Of a stretch of 64,000 bases of DNA, positions 55,916 to 63,015 are shown in pieces (the first letter of the stretch is position 1; each line of letters opens with the position of its first letter). The notes below the pieces were generated by a model. The model ran no database searches and was not told where the DNA came from. It was given only the letters and a program-made list of their open reading frames with translations. The position numbers were made by a program, and so were the translations under genes. This DNA comes from CAYQEC01 sp964416425 (GTDB lineage: Bacteria; Actinomycetota; Acidimicrobiia; Spongiisociales; UBA5794). Location: positions 1 through 64,000 of the forward strand of contig CAYQEC010000006.1 of the NCBI GenBank assembly GCA_964416425.1, given 5' to 3'.

Positions 55916-56603
55916 CGCCGGTGGCGGCCAGGGCCTCCGAGGCGGCGCGAGCCGCGTCCTGCTCGGCCCGCTTCTTCGACCGGCCCGATCCCTCCCCCAG
56001 CAGCTCGCCGTCGGCCCACACCTTGGCGGTGAACTCCTTGGCGTGCTCCGGCCCGTCCTCCTCGACGGCGTAGCGGGGACGCAGCCCGAGGCGGGCGAGC
56101 CGCTCCTGGAGCCGGGTCTTGTAGTCGAGGCGCCCCGGGAAGGCGGCCCGCTCGTCGACCAGGTCACTCCAGTGCCGCAGGATGAGGCGCCGCACCGTCT
56201 CGAAGCCGGCGTCGACGTACACCGCCCCCAGCACCGCCTCGACCGCGTCGGAGAGGATCGACTCCTTCTCCCGGCCGCCGGTCATCTCCTCGCCCCGCCC
56301 CAGCCGGAGGGCAGCCCCGAGACTCCACTCCCGGGCGAGCTGGGCGAGGGCCCGCTCGTTGACGACGGCGGCCCGCACCTTGGCCATCTCGCCCTCCGCC
56401 ATCGTCGGGTACTCCTCGTACAGGTAGTCGGTCACCGAGAGCTGCAGCACGGCGTCACCGAGGAACTCGAGCCGCTCGTACGAGTCGTCGAGGGCGTGCT
56501 CGGCGGTGAAGGAGCGGTGCAGCATGGCGGTGGAGAGCAGCTCCGGATCTCTGAAGGAGTGACCCACCGCCTCCTGGATCCGGTCGAGGGGGTCCATCGT
56601 CAC
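55908..56603 (-). CDS. rnc: Ribonuclease III
   Basis: Cleaves double-stranded RNA in rRNA maturation and decay. The 231 residues carry the signature ERLEFLGDAVLQLSVTDYL, the downstream SILSDAVEAVLGAVYVDAGF acid pair, and a C-terminal dsRNA-binding domain (about 155-225, with GEGSGRSKKRAEQDAARAA). The GTG start overlaps the plsX stop (GTGA); an ATG two codons later is possible. In the common rpmF-plsX-rnc order. Confidence 0.97.
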   Translation of the reverse strand: MTMDPLDRIQEAVGHSFRDPELLSTAMLHRSFTAEHALDDSYERLEFLGDAVLQLSVTDYLYEEYPTMAEGEMAKVRAAVVNERALAQLAREWSLGAALRLGRGEEMTGGREKESILSDAVEAVLGAVYVDAGFETVRRLILRHWSDLVDERAAFPGRLDYKTRLQERLARLGLRPRYAVEEDGPEHAKEFTAKVWADGELLGEGSGRSKKRAEQDAARAASEALAATGDA

Positions 56604-57586
56604 TCCGCCAGCGCCGCGACCTGGGCCAGGCCCTCGGAGATCCGTCGCGGGAGGTCGCCGTCGGCGCCTTTCACCGCCAAGTCGATGGCGCTGGCGACGG
56701 CGACCCGGGATGACGACCCGTGGGCGATCACGACGATGCCTTCTACGCCGACCAGGTGTCCCCCGCCGGTGTTGTCCGGGTCGAGGCGGCGTCGCAGCTC
56801 ATCGATGGCCGGGGCCAGCGTCCCCACGGCCTCCTCCAACCCGGGACGGGAGAGCGCCTCGAGGGTGATCCGCAGCGTGAGGCGGGACGCGCCTTCGGCG
56901 GTCTTCAGGATAACGTTCCCGGTGAAGCCGTCGGTGACGAACACGTCGGCCCGGTCCGCCGCGAGGTCACGGCCTTCCACGTTGCCGACAAAGTCGATGC
57001 CCGGCATCCCCTCCAGCAGCCGGAAGGTCTCCTTCTCCTGCTCCCGTCCCTTGTTCGCCTCCTCGCCGATGTTGACGAGGCCGACGCGGGGCGACTCGAT
57101 CCCGAAGTGGATCCGGGCCAGGGCACAGCCCATGACGGCGAACTGCCCGAGGTCCTCGGGACGGCAGCTCACGTTGGCGCCGCTGTCGAGCAGGACGACG
57201 CGGCTCGGGAACAGCGAGGCGATGGCGGGACGGCCCACGCCCGGGAGCCGGCCCAGGATGAAGGCGGCGGCCGCCATGGCGGCCCCGGTGGAGCCGGCCG
57301 ACACGAAGCCGTCAGCCTTGCCTTCCGCCACCTGACGTGCCGCCACCGCCACCGAGGCGTCCCGCTTGTCGCGGATCGCCTTGGCCGGGTCGTCGTCCAT
57401 CTCGATGACCTCGGAGGCGGGCACGATGGTGAGGTCGGCGCCCGTCTCGGCGAGCACCGGCCGGAGACGCGCCTCGTCGCCGACCAAGGTGATCTGGTGA
57501 CCTGCCCGCGCCGCCGCGATCGCTCCCCACACCACCTCGGCGGGAGCATGGTCCCCCCCCATTGCGTCAACGGCAATGCGGGCCAT
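56600..57586 (-). CDS. plsX: Phosphate acyltransferase PlsX
   Basis: Makes acyl-phosphate from acyl-ACP for phosphatidic acid synthesis. The 328 residues start with RIAVDAMGGDHAPAEVV and show VSAGSTGAAMAAAAFILGRL, DSGANVSCRPEDL, and GNVEGRDL followed by FVTDGFTGNVILKTAEG. Length is typical. It lies between rpmF and rnc. Together with cdsA elsewhere in the window it belongs to phospholipid synthesis. Confidence 0.96.
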   Translation of the reverse strand: MARIAVDAMGGDHAPAEVVWGAIAAARAGHQITLVGDEARLRPVLAETGADLTIVPASEVIEMDDDPAKAIRDKRDASVAVAARQVAEGKADGFVSAGSTGAAMAAAAFILGRLPGVGRPAIASLFPSRVVLLDSGANVSCRPEDLGQFAVMGCALARIHFGIESPRVGLVNIGEEANKGREQEKETFRLLEGMPGIDFVGNVEGRDLAADRADVFVTDGFTGNVILKTAEGASRLTLRITLEALSRPGLEEAVGTLAPAIDELRRRLDPDNTGGGHLVGVEGIVVIAHGSSSRVAVASAIDLAVKGADGDLPRRISEGLAQVAALAE

Positions 57587-57595
57587 GGGAGATCC

Positions 57596-57772
57596 CTACG
57601 ACGTTTCGATGGCCTCGCGGCCCTTGTAGTTGCCGCACTGGTGGCAGACGCGGTGCGGCAGGCGTTGCGCCCCGCACTGGGGACACGCCACCGTGGCGGG
57701 CGCGGTCACCTTCCAGTCGGCCTTGCGTCGGCGCGTCCGGGAGCGCGACATCTTCTTCTTCGGTACCGCCAT
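57596..57772 (-). CDS. rpmF: 50S ribosomal protein L32
   Basis: A 58-residue protein with AVPKKKMSRSRTRRRKADWK and the zinc-type pairs CPQCGAQRLPHRVCHQCG (four cysteines retained, so the zinc-binding form). The start ATG 57770-57772 gives the conserved MAVPKKK. It lies between DUF177 and plsX, the usual order. Confidence 0.97.
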   Translation of the reverse strand: MAVPKKKMSRSRTRRRKADWKVTAPATVACPQCGAQRLPHRVCHQCGNYKGREAIETS

Positions 57773-57792
57773 TGGAGAACCTCGTTGTCCGG

Positions 57793-58299
57793 TCAGTCCC
57801 CGGTGTCCAGTAGATCCTTCAAGACCGTAAAGGGCGAGGTCGACTCGTCCTCCTGGTCGGGGGTGGCTGTATTCAAGTCGCTTCCGATAGCTCCAACAAG
57901 TCCCGGGCAGTCGGGCCGGCACAGCGGAGCCATCGGCATCGCCAGCAACACCTCGTCCCGCAGAAGTTGTTCCAGGTCGAGCACGTCACCGTCGAGGTGG
58001 TAGTCGTCGTCGCCGTCGTGATCGGCGGTCACCACCTGCACCAGATTCCCTTCCACCTCGCCGTCGATCTCGGTGAGGCAGCGGTAGCAGCGGTGGCGGG
58101 CGGCGACGGTGACGGTGCCGCGCACCTCGATTCCCCCCGAGACGGCGTCGAGTCGCAACGCCGCCCGCAGCGGCGGGTCCGGCAGCACCTCGGACAGCTC
58201 GACGGACCAGTCGACCGGCACCTCGATGGAGGCCTCACGGCGCCGGGCGCGCCCGGCGCGCAGCTCCCCTACGTTGACCTGGAAATCGTGACGGCTCAC
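57793..58299 (-). CDS. DUF177 (YceD-like) protein
   Basis: 168 residues with the DUF177 cysteine pattern: RHRCYRCLTEIDGEVEG in the middle and LCRPDCPGLVGAIGSDLN toward the end. Members are strongly linked to rpmF and are thought to act in rRNA or ribosome homeostasis; the mechanism is not settled. The start is GTG 58297-58299: a TACACT -10 box lies 6 nt upstream with no ribosome site. It heads the DUF177-rpmF-plsX-rnc-mutM-acyP unit. Confidence 0.9.
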   Translation of the reverse strand: MSRHDFQVNVGELRAGRARRREASIEVPVDWSVELSEVLPDPPLRAALRLDAVSGGIEVRGTVTVAARHRCYRCLTEIDGEVEGNLVQVVTADHDGDDDYHLDGDVLDLEQLLRDEVLLAMPMAPLCRPDCPGLVGAIGSDLNTATPDQEDESTSPFTVLKDLLDTGD

Positions 58300-58305
58300 G
58301 CCGCG

Positions 58306-58311
58306 AGTGTA
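58306..58311 (-). promoter_or_regulatory. Putative leaderless promoter -10 (TACACT) of DUF177-rpmF
   Basis: TACACT on the minus strand, six bases before the GTG of the DUF177 gene, within the 32-nt gap after the coiled-coil gene. Confidence 0.55.
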
Positions 58312-58331
58312 TCCCCGCCGCGGCGGTTCGA

Positions 58332-58907
58332 TCACTCCGAGACGGGCACCTCGGGAGCCGGCGGCAGCGGCTCGTGCAGCGCCGCCCGGGACTCCTGGAC
58401 GTACCGCAACAGCTCCCCGAGGATCGCCTCAGCCTCGGAGAGGCGGCGCTCCGCCACGTCCTCGGCCTCGAGGCGGATCCGCTCCGCCTTCTTCTCGGCG
58501 TTCCGCACCAGGGTGTTGGCCTCCTGCACCGCCTCTTCGACGATGTAGTTCTCCGAGACCAGCTCCTCGGACTTGACCTTCGCCTTGGCAAGCACCTCGC
58601 GGGCCTTCTCGTTGGTGCGGGCCACGTAGGCGGCCCGTTCCCGGACCATCCAGCGGGCGGCCCGCAGCTCCTCGGGAAGGGCGGCGATGGTGTCCGACAG
58701 GGTGCCGTCGATGCGGGAACGCACGGCCCGCAGCTGCTCGACGAAGTCCTCCCTGGCGATCATGACGCTGTTGGAGAGCGGAACCCCCCGGGCCGACTCG
58801 ACCTCGACGATCAGCTCCTCGAGTGCCTCACGCACCGCGATCTGGACCCGCTCGATCATGTCGAGGACCTGCCCGGGGATGGGCGGTGGGGTCTTGCCTT
58901 CAGTCAT
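58332..58907 (-). CDS. DivIVA/SepIVA-like coiled-coil protein
   Basis: 191 residues, mostly helical and rich in Glu, Ala and Arg. A coiled coil runs from about 85 to 180 (YVARTNEKAREVLAKAKVKS, then AEKKAERIRLEAEDVAERRL). The neighbours coaD and DUF177-rpmF are the same as those of mycobacterial SepIVA, an essential septation factor, and the helical pattern fits that family; the match is by pattern and position only. The start is ATG 58905-58907; a TTG two codons earlier has a better spaced AAGGA site. No membrane segment. Confidence 0.78.
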   Translation of the reverse strand: MTEGKTPPPIPGQVLDMIERVQIAVREALEELIVEVESARGVPLSNSVMIAREDFVEQLRAVRSRIDGTLSDTIAALPEELRAARWMVRERAAYVARTNEKAREVLAKAKVKSEELVSENYIVEEAVQEANTLVRNAEKKAERIRLEAEDVAERRLSEAEAILGELLRYVQESRAALHEPLPPAPEVPVSE

Positions 58908-59379
58908 CCGCAAACCGTTCCTTCAGGGCCCGGGCCACGGGCTCCGGGACGAGTGAGTCCACCGAGCCGCCCAGGCCGGCGACCTGTTTGACCAGCGAAG
59001 AGGACAGGTAGCCGTATTCCGGCTTGGTTGCCACGAACAGGGTAACGATTCCGGACAGATGGCGGTTCATCTGCGACATCTGGAACTCGTAGTCGAAGTC
59101 CGTCATCGCCCGCAGGCCCTTGACGATCACGTCGATGCCCTGCTCGGCGGCATAGTCGACGAGCAGACCGGCGAAGGAGCCGATCTCGACGTTGTCCCAC
59201 GCGGTGCAGGAGGTGCCGATGAGGTCCATACGCTCGGCCGCGGTGAACAGCGGCTCCTTGGCGGGATTCTCGACCACCGCCACCAGCACCCGGTCGAAGA
59301 TGCCGGAACAGCGTTCGATCACGTCGAGATGCCCCTTGGTCGGGGGGTCGAAGCTCCCCGGTACGAGGGCCGAAGTCAC
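58900..59379 (-). CDS. coaD: Phosphopantetheine adenylyltransferase
   Basis: Penultimate enzyme of coenzyme A synthesis. The 159 residues show LVPGSFDPPTKGHLDVIER (TxGH nucleotide site), VKGLRAMTDFDYEFQMSQMN, and the C-terminal YLSSSLVKQVAGLGG. The start GTG at 59377-59379 has GGAGGAGAT upstream and overlaps the rsmD stop (GTGA). The rsmD-coaD pair is widely conserved. Confidence 0.97.
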   Translation of the reverse strand: MTSALVPGSFDPPTKGHLDVIERCSGIFDRVLVAVVENPAKEPLFTAAERMDLIGTSCTAWDNVEIGSFAGLLVDYAAEQGIDVIVKGLRAMTDFDYEFQMSQMNRHLSGIVTLFVATKPEYGYLSSSLVKQVAGLGGSVDSLVPEPVARALKERFADD

Positions 59380-59918
59380 ATCTCCTCCTTGGCGAATCGC
59401 CACAACTCGGCGCTGCCGTAGTGACGCCGGTCGGTGAGGACCAGCGACGGCACGGTCGCCTGCACCTCGTCCCCGCGACGACGGTGGAGCACCACCACGG
59501 CGCCGCCGACGAGACGCGCCGTCAAGCGCGACAGGACATCATTGAGCGACGCTAGCGGCACGGCATACGGGGGGTCAACGAACGCCAGGTCGAAGCGCTC
59601 CCCCTCCCGGTCGAGGAAGCGCTCGACCGGGCCGGCCACGACCACGCCGCCGAGGCCCACCGCCGCCACGTTGGCGCGTAGCGCGGTGAGCGCCGCCCGG
59701 TCCCGCTCCACGAACGTCGCCTCCGCCGCGCCGCGGCTCAGGGCCTCCAACCCGAGCGAGCCGGTCCCGGCGTAGAGGTCGAGCACCCGGGTGTCGCGCA
59801 CCGCGGCGCCGAGCGAGGAGAACAGCGCCTCCTTGACCCGGTCCGTCATGGGACGGGTGTCGAGGCCGCGGGGAGCGACGAGGCGGCGGCCCTTGGCAGC
59901 GCCGGCGATGATCCTCAT
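59376..59918 (-). CDS. rsmD: 16S rRNA (guanine966-N2)-methyltransferase RsmD
   Basis: SAM-dependent methylase acting on assembled 30S particles. The 180 residues begin RIIAGAAKGRRLVAPRG, with RPMTDRVKEALFSSLG, the SAM motif VLDLYAGTGSLGLEALSRG and the catalytic FVDPPYAVPL. The start is the ATG at 59916-59918; more open frame upstream is not family-like. It lies between recG and coaD, a common actinobacterial order. Confidence 0.96.
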   Translation of the reverse strand: MRIIAGAAKGRRLVAPRGLDTRPMTDRVKEALFSSLGAAVRDTRVLDLYAGTGSLGLEALSRGAAEATFVERDRAALTALRANVAAVGLGGVVVAGPVERFLDREGERFDLAFVDPPYAVPLASLNDVLSRLTARLVGGAVVVLHRRRGDEVQATVPSLVLTDRRHYGSAELWRFAKEEM

Positions 59919-59964
59919 CGGCTCCGCTCCCGGAGGGCACGCGGCCGGCGCCGGGCCGGCGGCG

Positions 59965-62148
59965 TCAACTTCGGAAAAGCCATTCCACGTCCTCCCCCAG
60001 CAGGGCACGCACCTCGTCGCTGATGAGCGGATGCTCCTCCAGCTCCGGATCCCTTCGCACCAGATCGAAGGCCTCACGCCGCGCCGCCACCAGCGCGTCG
60101 GCGTCACGCAGGATGTCCGCCAGCTTGAGGTCCTTCAAGCCGGCCTGGCGGGTCCCGAACACCGTGCCCTGGCCCCGGATGCGGAGGTCCTCCTCCGCCA
60201 GCCGGAACCCGTCGGTCGTGGCCACCATGGCCGCCAGGCGCTGCTCCCCCTCCGGGGTGGACGGCTCGGCGATCAGCACGCAGGTCGAGGCATGCGTCCC
60301 CCGCCCCACCCGTCCCCGGAGCTGATGGAGCTGGCTGAGGCCGAAGCGGTCGGCGTCCTCGATCACCATGACGGTGGCGTTGGGGATGTCGATCCCGACC
60401 TCGATCACCGTCGTCGCCACCAGCACGTCGATCTCCCGGCCGCGGAACCGGCCCATCACCGCGTCCTTCTCCCCGGGACGGAGCTGGCCGTGCAGCAACC
60501 CGAGCCGCAGCCCGGGGAACACCCCCTGGAGACGCTCGTACTCGGCGGTGGCGGACGCCACCTCGAGCTTGTCGCTCTCCTCCACGAGCGGGCACACCAC
60601 GAACGCCTGTCGCCCCGCCGCCGCCTCACTCCGCACCAGGTCGTAGACCTCGGTGAGGTGCTCGGGACGCTTGTCGACGTACCTCGTCACCACCGGCGTC
60701 CGGCCCGGCGGCATCTCGTCGAGCACCGACACGTCGAGGTCCCCGTACAGCGTCATGGCGAGGGTGCGGGGAATCGGGGTTGCGGTCATGATCAGCAGGT
60801 CCGGGTCGTAGTCCTCCACCTTGTCGCGCAGCATCACCCGCTGGTACACCCCGAAACGATGCTGCTCGTCCACCACCGCGACCCCGAGACGCCCGAAATG
60901 CAGGCCCTCCTGGATGAGGGCGTGGGTGCCCACCACGATGTCGATCTCCCCGGAGCCGATCCAGCGCTCCACGTCGCTGCGGGCGGCGCCGCCCGGCGGG
61001 AGGAAGTTGACCTCGGTGTTGCCCGACGTCAGCAACGCCAGGCGCACCCCTGCCTCGCGGCCCCCGGCGCCGCCGAAGAGGCTCTCAGTGCCGGCCGCCC
61101 CCTCCGGCTCGAGCAAGGCCGGGGCCAGACCTGCCGACTCCAGCAGCTCCCGGATCCCGATGAAATGCTGACCGGCGAGCACCTCGGTCGGCGCCATCAC
61201 CGCCCCCTGCATCCCGCTCTGCACCGCGGTGAGCAGGGCGGTGACGGCCACCACCGTCTTGCCAGACCCCACCTCGCCCTGCAGCAGCCGGTGCATCGGG
61301 TGCACCGAGGCCAGGTCACCGCGGATCTCGCCGATCGTCCGCTCCTGGGCCTTGGTGAGGCGGTACGGGAGGGCGTCAACGAAGGCGCCCACCAGGTGGC
61401 CCGACACGTCGTGGGCGACGCCGCGGGACTCGGCGATCTGGTGGCGTTTCTGCAGCGCCAAGGCAACCTCGAGCCGGAACAGCTCGTCGAACACGAGCCG
61501 GCGCCGCGCCGCCGCCGCCATCTCGGCGTCGGGGGGAAAGTGGATGGCGGCGATGGCCTCGTCGCGCGACAGCAGGTCGAGGCGGTCGAGCAGGTCCTCG
61601 GGCAGGATCTCGTGGATGGGACGGGAGCGGACGAGGGCGTTGTGGATCGATTCCCGCAGCTTGCCGGGTGCCATGCCCGCCACGGAGGGATGGATCGGGA
61701 CCACCCGCCCGGTGACGAGCGACTCACCCTGCCGGTCGAGGCGGTAGAGGTCGGGGTTCGTCATCTGGAGCCCACCCCGGAACCGTTCCACCTTGCCGGA
61801 GAGGGCGATCTCCCACCCTTCGTCGATCTTCGTGTAGGGGTTGAACCACGTCACCTTGACGACGTTGGTGCCGTCGCCGACGAAGGCGATGACCCTGCCC
61901 CGGTTGCGGGAGAGGCGGATGCGTTGCACCGAGTTCACGGTGCCCGCCACCGTGACCTCCTCCCCCAGCGGCACCGCCAAGAGGTCGAAGAGCTGCGACC
62001 GGTCGAGGTAGCGGCGCGGGACGTGCAACAGCAAGTCGGCAACCGAGTCGATGCCGACGCCCGCGAGCTTCTTGGCCCAGCCCGGCCCGATGTTCTTCAC
62101 CCGATCGACGGGAACCGACGCCAGGAACGCGAGGGGACGGCCTGCCAT
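59965..62148 (-). CDS. recG: ATP-dependent DNA helicase RecG
   Basis: Remodels stalled forks and branched DNA. The 727 residues have the N-terminal wedge/OB domain (RVKNIGPGWAKKLAG, then VTWFNPY), helicase motif I GEVGSGKTVVA near 275, DEQHRFG (motif II), TATPIPRTLAMTLYG (motif III) and RGRVGRGTHAS (motif VI). The ATG at 62146-62148 is chosen because a TACCTT -10 box lies 7 nt upstream; an in-frame TTG three codons earlier lies within that spacer. Heads recG-rsmD-coaD and divergent from rpmB. Confidence 0.97.
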   Translation of the reverse strand: MAGRPLAFLASVPVDRVKNIGPGWAKKLAGVGIDSVADLLLHVPRRYLDRSQLFDLLAVPLGEEVTVAGTVNSVQRIRLSRNRGRVIAFVGDGTNVVKVTWFNPYTKIDEGWEIALSGKVERFRGGLQMTNPDLYRLDRQGESLVTGRVVPIHPSVAGMAPGKLRESIHNALVRSRPIHEILPEDLLDRLDLLSRDEAIAAIHFPPDAEMAAAARRRLVFDELFRLEVALALQKRHQIAESRGVAHDVSGHLVGAFVDALPYRLTKAQERTIGEIRGDLASVHPMHRLLQGEVGSGKTVVAVTALLTAVQSGMQGAVMAPTEVLAGQHFIGIRELLESAGLAPALLEPEGAAGTESLFGGAGGREAGVRLALLTSGNTEVNFLPPGGAARSDVERWIGSGEIDIVVGTHALIQEGLHFGRLGVAVVDEQHRFGVYQRVMLRDKVEDYDPDLLIMTATPIPRTLAMTLYGDLDVSVLDEMPPGRTPVVTRYVDKRPEHLTEVYDLVRSEAAAGRQAFVVCPLVEESDKLEVASATAEYERLQGVFPGLRLGLLHGQLRPGEKDAVMGRFRGREIDVLVATTVIEVGIDIPNATVMVIEDADRFGLSQLHQLRGRVGRGTHASTCVLIAEPSTPEGEQRLAAMVATTDGFRLAEEDLRIRGQGTVFGTRQAGLKDLKLADILRDADALVAARREAFDLVRRDPELEEHPLISDEVRALLGEDVEWLFRS

Positions 62149-62155
62149 GGGAGGC

Positions 62156-62161
62156 AAGGTA
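62156..62161 (-). promoter_or_regulatory. Putative leaderless promoter -10 (TACCTT) of recG
   Basis: TACCTT on the minus strand ending seven bases before the recG ATG, in the divergent region with rpmB. Confidence 0.55.
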
Positions 62162-62218
62162 TCAGGATTCCCCGGCTCGGCTGCGCATCGAGCCTTTCCC
62201 GTCTCCCCGCCGGGCTGT

Positions 62219-62224
62219 TACACT
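62219..62224 (+). promoter_or_regulatory. Putative -10 box (TACACT) of rpmB
   Basis: TACACT on the plus strand, 28 nt before the rpmB ATG and before an AGGAGGT ribosome site. Confidence 0.5.
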
Positions 62225-62252
62225 CGCCGCCGCCCCAGGAGGTCCTTCCGTC

Positions 62253-62441
62253 ATGGCATACCGTTGCGAGGTCTGCGGCAAAGAGCCGTGGTTCGGCAAA
62301 CAAGTCAGCTTCTCGCACAAGCGCTCCAGCCGGCGCTGGCTGCCGAACATCCAACGCATCCGCGTCCGGCACGGCAGCAACTCGCGGCGAATGCGCGTCT
62401 GCACGTCCTGCATCAAGGCCGGCAAGGTCGAGAAGGTCTAG
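62253..62441 (+). CDS. rpmB: 50S ribosomal protein L28
   Basis: A 62-residue protein with YRCEVCGKEPWFGKQVSFSH, KRSSRRWLPNIQRIRV, and CTSCIKAGKVEKV, so two CxxC pairs are kept (zinc-binding form). A perfect AGGAGGT site precedes the ATG. It is divergent from recG and followed after 2 nt by a small cold-shock-like gene. Confidence 0.96.
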   Translation: MAYRCEVCGKEPWFGKQVSFSHKRSSRRWLPNIQRIRVRHGSNSRRMRVCTSCIKAGKVEKV

Positions 62442-62443
62442 CC

Positions 62444-62656
62444 GTGCAGGGCGTCGTCAAGGTCTACGATCCCGAGACGGGGATCGGCGTCATCGTGCGC
62501 GACCACGACCAGGCCGACGTGCTCATCCGCCCCGGCTCTCTCGCCGGCTCGATGTTCCGCATGCTGCGCCAGGGCCAGCGAGTCATCTTCGACGTGCGGG
62601 ACGACGAGGGCCGGCAGGTGGCCCACTCCCTCCGTTTTGGCTCCGACGGCTTCTAG
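62444..62656 (+). CDS. Small cold-shock-domain-like protein lacking the RNP aromatics
   Basis: 70 residues with the layout of a cold-shock domain: QGVVKVYDPETGIGVIVRD, ADVLIRPGSLAGSMFRML, then QGQRVIFDVRDDEGRQVAHS. Compared with CspA, the nucleic-acid-binding aromatics are replaced: KWFN by KVYD, GFGFI by GIGVI, and VFVHF by VLIRP. It may be an OB-fold protein with altered or lost RNA binding. The start GTG lies 2 nt after the rpmB stop, so it may be translated by coupling. The family call is by pattern. Confidence 0.65.
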   Translation: MQGVVKVYDPETGIGVIVRDHDQADVLIRPGSLAGSMFRMLRQGQRVIFDVRDDEGRQVAHSLRFGSDGF

Positions 62657-62728
62657 CCGCCCCGCCGCCGAGCGCGGTCCCTCCCCCGCCGGTATCATCC
62701 GAACACGGAACGACGTGAGGAGGGTTCG

Positions 62729-62962
62729 ATGATTCAGGCGTACGTGCTCATCCAGACCGAGGTGGGCAAGGCGGCAGAGGTCGCCCAGCTGATCGCCGAG
62801 ATCCCCGGGGTGACCGCGTCCGAGGCCGTGACCGGGCCCTACGACGCCATCGTCCACACCGAGGCCGAGGACGTCGACGCCCTCGGCAAGCTGGTGGTCG
62901 CCCGCATCCAGGCCGTGGCGGGGATCACCCGCACCCTCACCTGCCCGGTGGTTCGCCTCTAG
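62729..62962 (+). CDS. Stand-alone Lrp/AsnC ligand-binding (RAM) domain protein
   Basis: 77 residues matching only the C-terminal RAM domain of Lrp/AsnC regulators: YVLIQTEVGKAAEVAQLIAE, then VTGPYDAIVHTEAEDVDALG and a C-terminal VAGITRTLTCPVVRL. No DNA-binding helix-turn-helix is present. Such small proteins assemble into amino-acid-binding oligomers and are common in actinobacteria. GAGGAGG precedes the ATG and TATCAT (62693-62698) is a good -10 box. Confidence 0.87.
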   Translation: MIQAYVLIQTEVGKAAEVAQLIAEIPGVTASEAVTGPYDAIVHTEAEDVDALGKLVVARIQAVAGITRTLTCPVVRL

Positions 62963-63015
62963 GGGTACGGCCCCTCGGATGGCGACGGGACCGCGGCGGG
63001 GGTATCGCGCCGAGC

